A stretch of 7,191 bases of DNA from Bacteroidales bacterium UBA3388 (GTDB lineage: Bacteria > Bacteroidota > Bacteroidia > Bacteroidales > P3). Each line of letters opens with the position of its first letter. Within the stretch, counting starts at the first letter, position 1. The stretch spans positions 1-7,191 of the forward strand of contig DEPQ01000029.1 of assembly GCA_002358855.1 (NCBI GenBank), read 5' to 3'. Below, piece by piece: positions 6,210 to 7,191 of this stretch. The notes under the pieces are model-generated. The model was not told the origin of the DNA. It ran no database searches and worked only from the letters and a program-made list of their open reading frames with translations. The translations under genes were made by a program, and so were the position numbers.

Positions 6210-6995
6210 TTAATTTACTGCGTACAAGAAGTTATATGTAAGTGCTTGAAGTAGTCTATCGACATACGCCTTTTCCTCTTGTGTAAGTATTTCTTTTGCA
6301 GCATTAAAACGTGGAACAATTTTATCAATACGTTTACTTGATTCTTTTTTAGATATTTCCTTTTTTAAGTTTAATTCAAGAGGCTCTATGCTTTGAAATG
6401 CTAAATCCACAGCATTTTGAAGATTGTTTGATAATGAATCTCCTTTTGATGTTGTATTTATATCAACCACAAATAACTTAAATTCAGGATAAATATGTCT
6501 ATTCCAACCAGTATCATTATAATGAGCTTCACCATTTGCTTTTTTTCTTATAAACCCATCGAAGTAAACAGTAGAAAAGTTATCTATCCCTCTTATAGTC
6601 TGATATACTTTATCATTATTTGTACTATCTTGTGGTAAAAGATAATCTACATCAAAAATTACTTCATCAATGGAACCCTTTGGCATTTCTAACTTAAATG
6701 ACAATGAGATAGATTTTCCTGTTTCTACACTTTTTATATCTTTTATTTCAGCCTTCCAATTGACAAATAGTTTAACAGAATCCATATATTTACCCATAGC
6801 TAACCTAACGCTATCATCAAATTCCTCTATTAATATATCATTTCCTAAACTACGCATTTTGCTTTCATTTTCTATAAGCATTTCATGAAAGTTGTTTTGC
6901 TGAACATTTGAAAATTTCTTATTTGTTTCTGTTGGAGTTCCAACGCAACCATACAAAGCAAATAAAATTAGTAATAACTGACATAATTTTTTCAT
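6210..6995 (-). CDS. Predicted lipoprotein of unknown function
   Basis: I do not recognise this 261-residue protein. It opens with a type II signal peptide: MKK, a hydrophobic run (4-15), and the lipobox LYGC with C17 as the lipidation site. Residues just after the cysteine (VGTPTET) do not form an obvious Bacteroidetes surface-export signal of acidic residues, so facing the periplasm seems likelier. Residues about 75-175 look beta-rich, with alternating hydrophobic positions and aromatic motifs such as STVYFDGFIRKK (141-152) and YPEFKLFVVDI (169-179). The C-terminus (about 190-258) looks helical and charged, ending AYVDRLLQALTYNFLYAVN. I choose ATG 6993-6995 because the signal peptide starts there; a TTG 17 codons upstream would bury it. 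No good -33/-7 promoter is visible upstream. It converges on the ATPase gene, and sampled bases 6601-6660 are about 22% GC. Confidence 0.85.
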   Translation of the reverse strand: MKKLCQLLLILFALYGCVGTPTETNKKFSNVQQNNFHEMLIENESKMRSLGNDILIEEFDDSVRLAMGKYMDSVKLFVNWKAEIKDIKSVETGKSISLSFKLEMPKGSIDEVIFDVDYLLPQDSTNNDKVYQTIRGIDNFSTVYFDGFIRKKANGEAHYNDTGWNRHIYPEFKLFVVDINTTSKGDSLSNNLQNAVDLAFQSIEPLELNLKKEISKKESSKRIDKIVPRFNAAKEILTQEEKAYVDRLLQALTYNFLYAVN

Positions 6996-7092
6996 ACAAT
7001 AAAATTTAATTTTTTCTTTTAATGATATTTTTCTTGATTCCCCCAAGTCCCAAATGGTGATTACTTAATTTCGCTCTTAGACTTCAAGGCAT

Positions 7093-7170
7093 AAAAAAAC
7101 GTGGGACTTTTTATCTTATCAAAGTTTGAGGTCCTGGAACTACCTATTTACCGAATAAGAAAAGCCCACG
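7093..7170 (-). other. Long imperfect hairpin with T-run; terminator-like or structured RNA
   Basis: Bases 7100-7119 pair with 7155-7170: CGTGGG/CCCACG, then CTTTT/AAAAG, then CTTAT/ATAAG. This gives 16 pairs interrupted only by a bulged A7106 and a three-base bulge (7112-7114). The 35-base loop has a small inner stem, AGGT (7129-7132) with ACCT (7142-7145). On the minus strand the stem is followed at once by seven T's (7099-7093), as in an intrinsic terminator. It lies about 100 bases upstream of the lipoprotein gene, so it may end a transcript entering from the right, control read-through into that gene, or be the 3' end of a small RNA. Confidence 0.6.
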
Positions 7171-7191
7171 ATATTACTCGTGAGCGTTTTC
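7159..7191. terminator. Terminator-like hairpin at the window edge
   Basis: GAAAAGCCCACGA (7159-7171) pairs with TCGTGAGCGTTTTC (7178-7191) across a six-base loop. There are 12 pairs, one mismatch (C7166/A7183) and one bulge (G7186). On the plus strand it ends in TTTTC as the window stops; on the minus strand it is followed by a T-rich run (CTTTTCTTATTC). The left arm also belongs to the larger hairpin at 7100-7170, so the two cannot form at once. Bases 7047-7191 contain no supportable coding region. Confidence 0.55.

Noticed and set aside
4881..6995. Toxin-antitoxin pair or defence operon formed by the ATPase and lipoprotein
   Set aside because: The genes converge and are separated by a bidirectional terminator, and neither has a small partner gene on its own strand.
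6996..7046. Seventeen-residue extension of the lipoprotein from TTG 7044-7046
   Set aside because: It would place a charged segment ahead of a clear signal peptide and lipobox that begin properly at ATG 6995.
7047..7191. Insertion sequence end or transposase remnant at the right edge
   Set aside because: The inverted repeats suggested it, but all frames are short and stop-ridden, and no transposase motif is visible within the window.

Overview
The window looks like chromosomal DNA from an AT-rich member of the Bacteroidota, probably the Bacteroidales. Two things suggest this. The gene order ftsX - DUF3098 protein - uppP - truB is a known Bacteroidetes arrangement. Three intergenic spacers also carry the Bacteroidetes-type -7 motif TAnnTTTG, two of them with a -33 TTG, and Shine-Dalgarno sequences are weak or absent.

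Layout. Positions 1-693 (+) hold the C-terminal 230 residues of glyA (serine hydroxymethyltransferase). It converges on a minus-strand operon, and a shared hairpin near 713-744 probably terminates both. The operon reads leftward: ftsX (2490-3368), a small two-helix DUF3098 membrane protein (2239-2478), uppP (1437-2231) and truB (744-1433), with gaps of only 11, 7 and 3 bases. FtsX (divisome and amidase control) and UppP (recycling of the undecaprenyl carrier) place the operon in envelope growth and division. TruB modifies U55 of tRNA. Divergent from ftsX, across a 109-base spacer with back-to-back promoters, lies an aspartokinase gene (3478-4758, +), the entry to lysine, threonine, methionine and diaminopimelate synthesis.

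Right of 4759 the character changes from housekeeping to accessory. A promoter at 4811-4839 is bracketed by two near-identical 40-base repeats exactly 73 bases apart, each centred on the perfect palindrome TTGCCAATATTGGCAA. It drives an orphan AAA_14/DUF4143 ATPase (4881-6134, +). A strong hairpin (6140-6186) separates this gene from a minus-strand lipoprotein gene of unknown function (6210-6995). The last 145 bases contain no gene but hold two large, partly overlapping hairpins that cannot form together. Sampled stretches of the ATPase and lipoprotein genes are clearly more AT-rich than the aspartokinase gene, in keeping with a different origin.

The best candidate for undescribed biology is the paired-palindrome control region of the ATPase. 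Its geometry (two identical sites about seven helical turns apart, one on each side of the promoter) would suit a looping or cooperative repressor. The structured DNA or RNA at the right edge comes second. No phage, CRISPR, insertion sequence or complete defence system can be supported.
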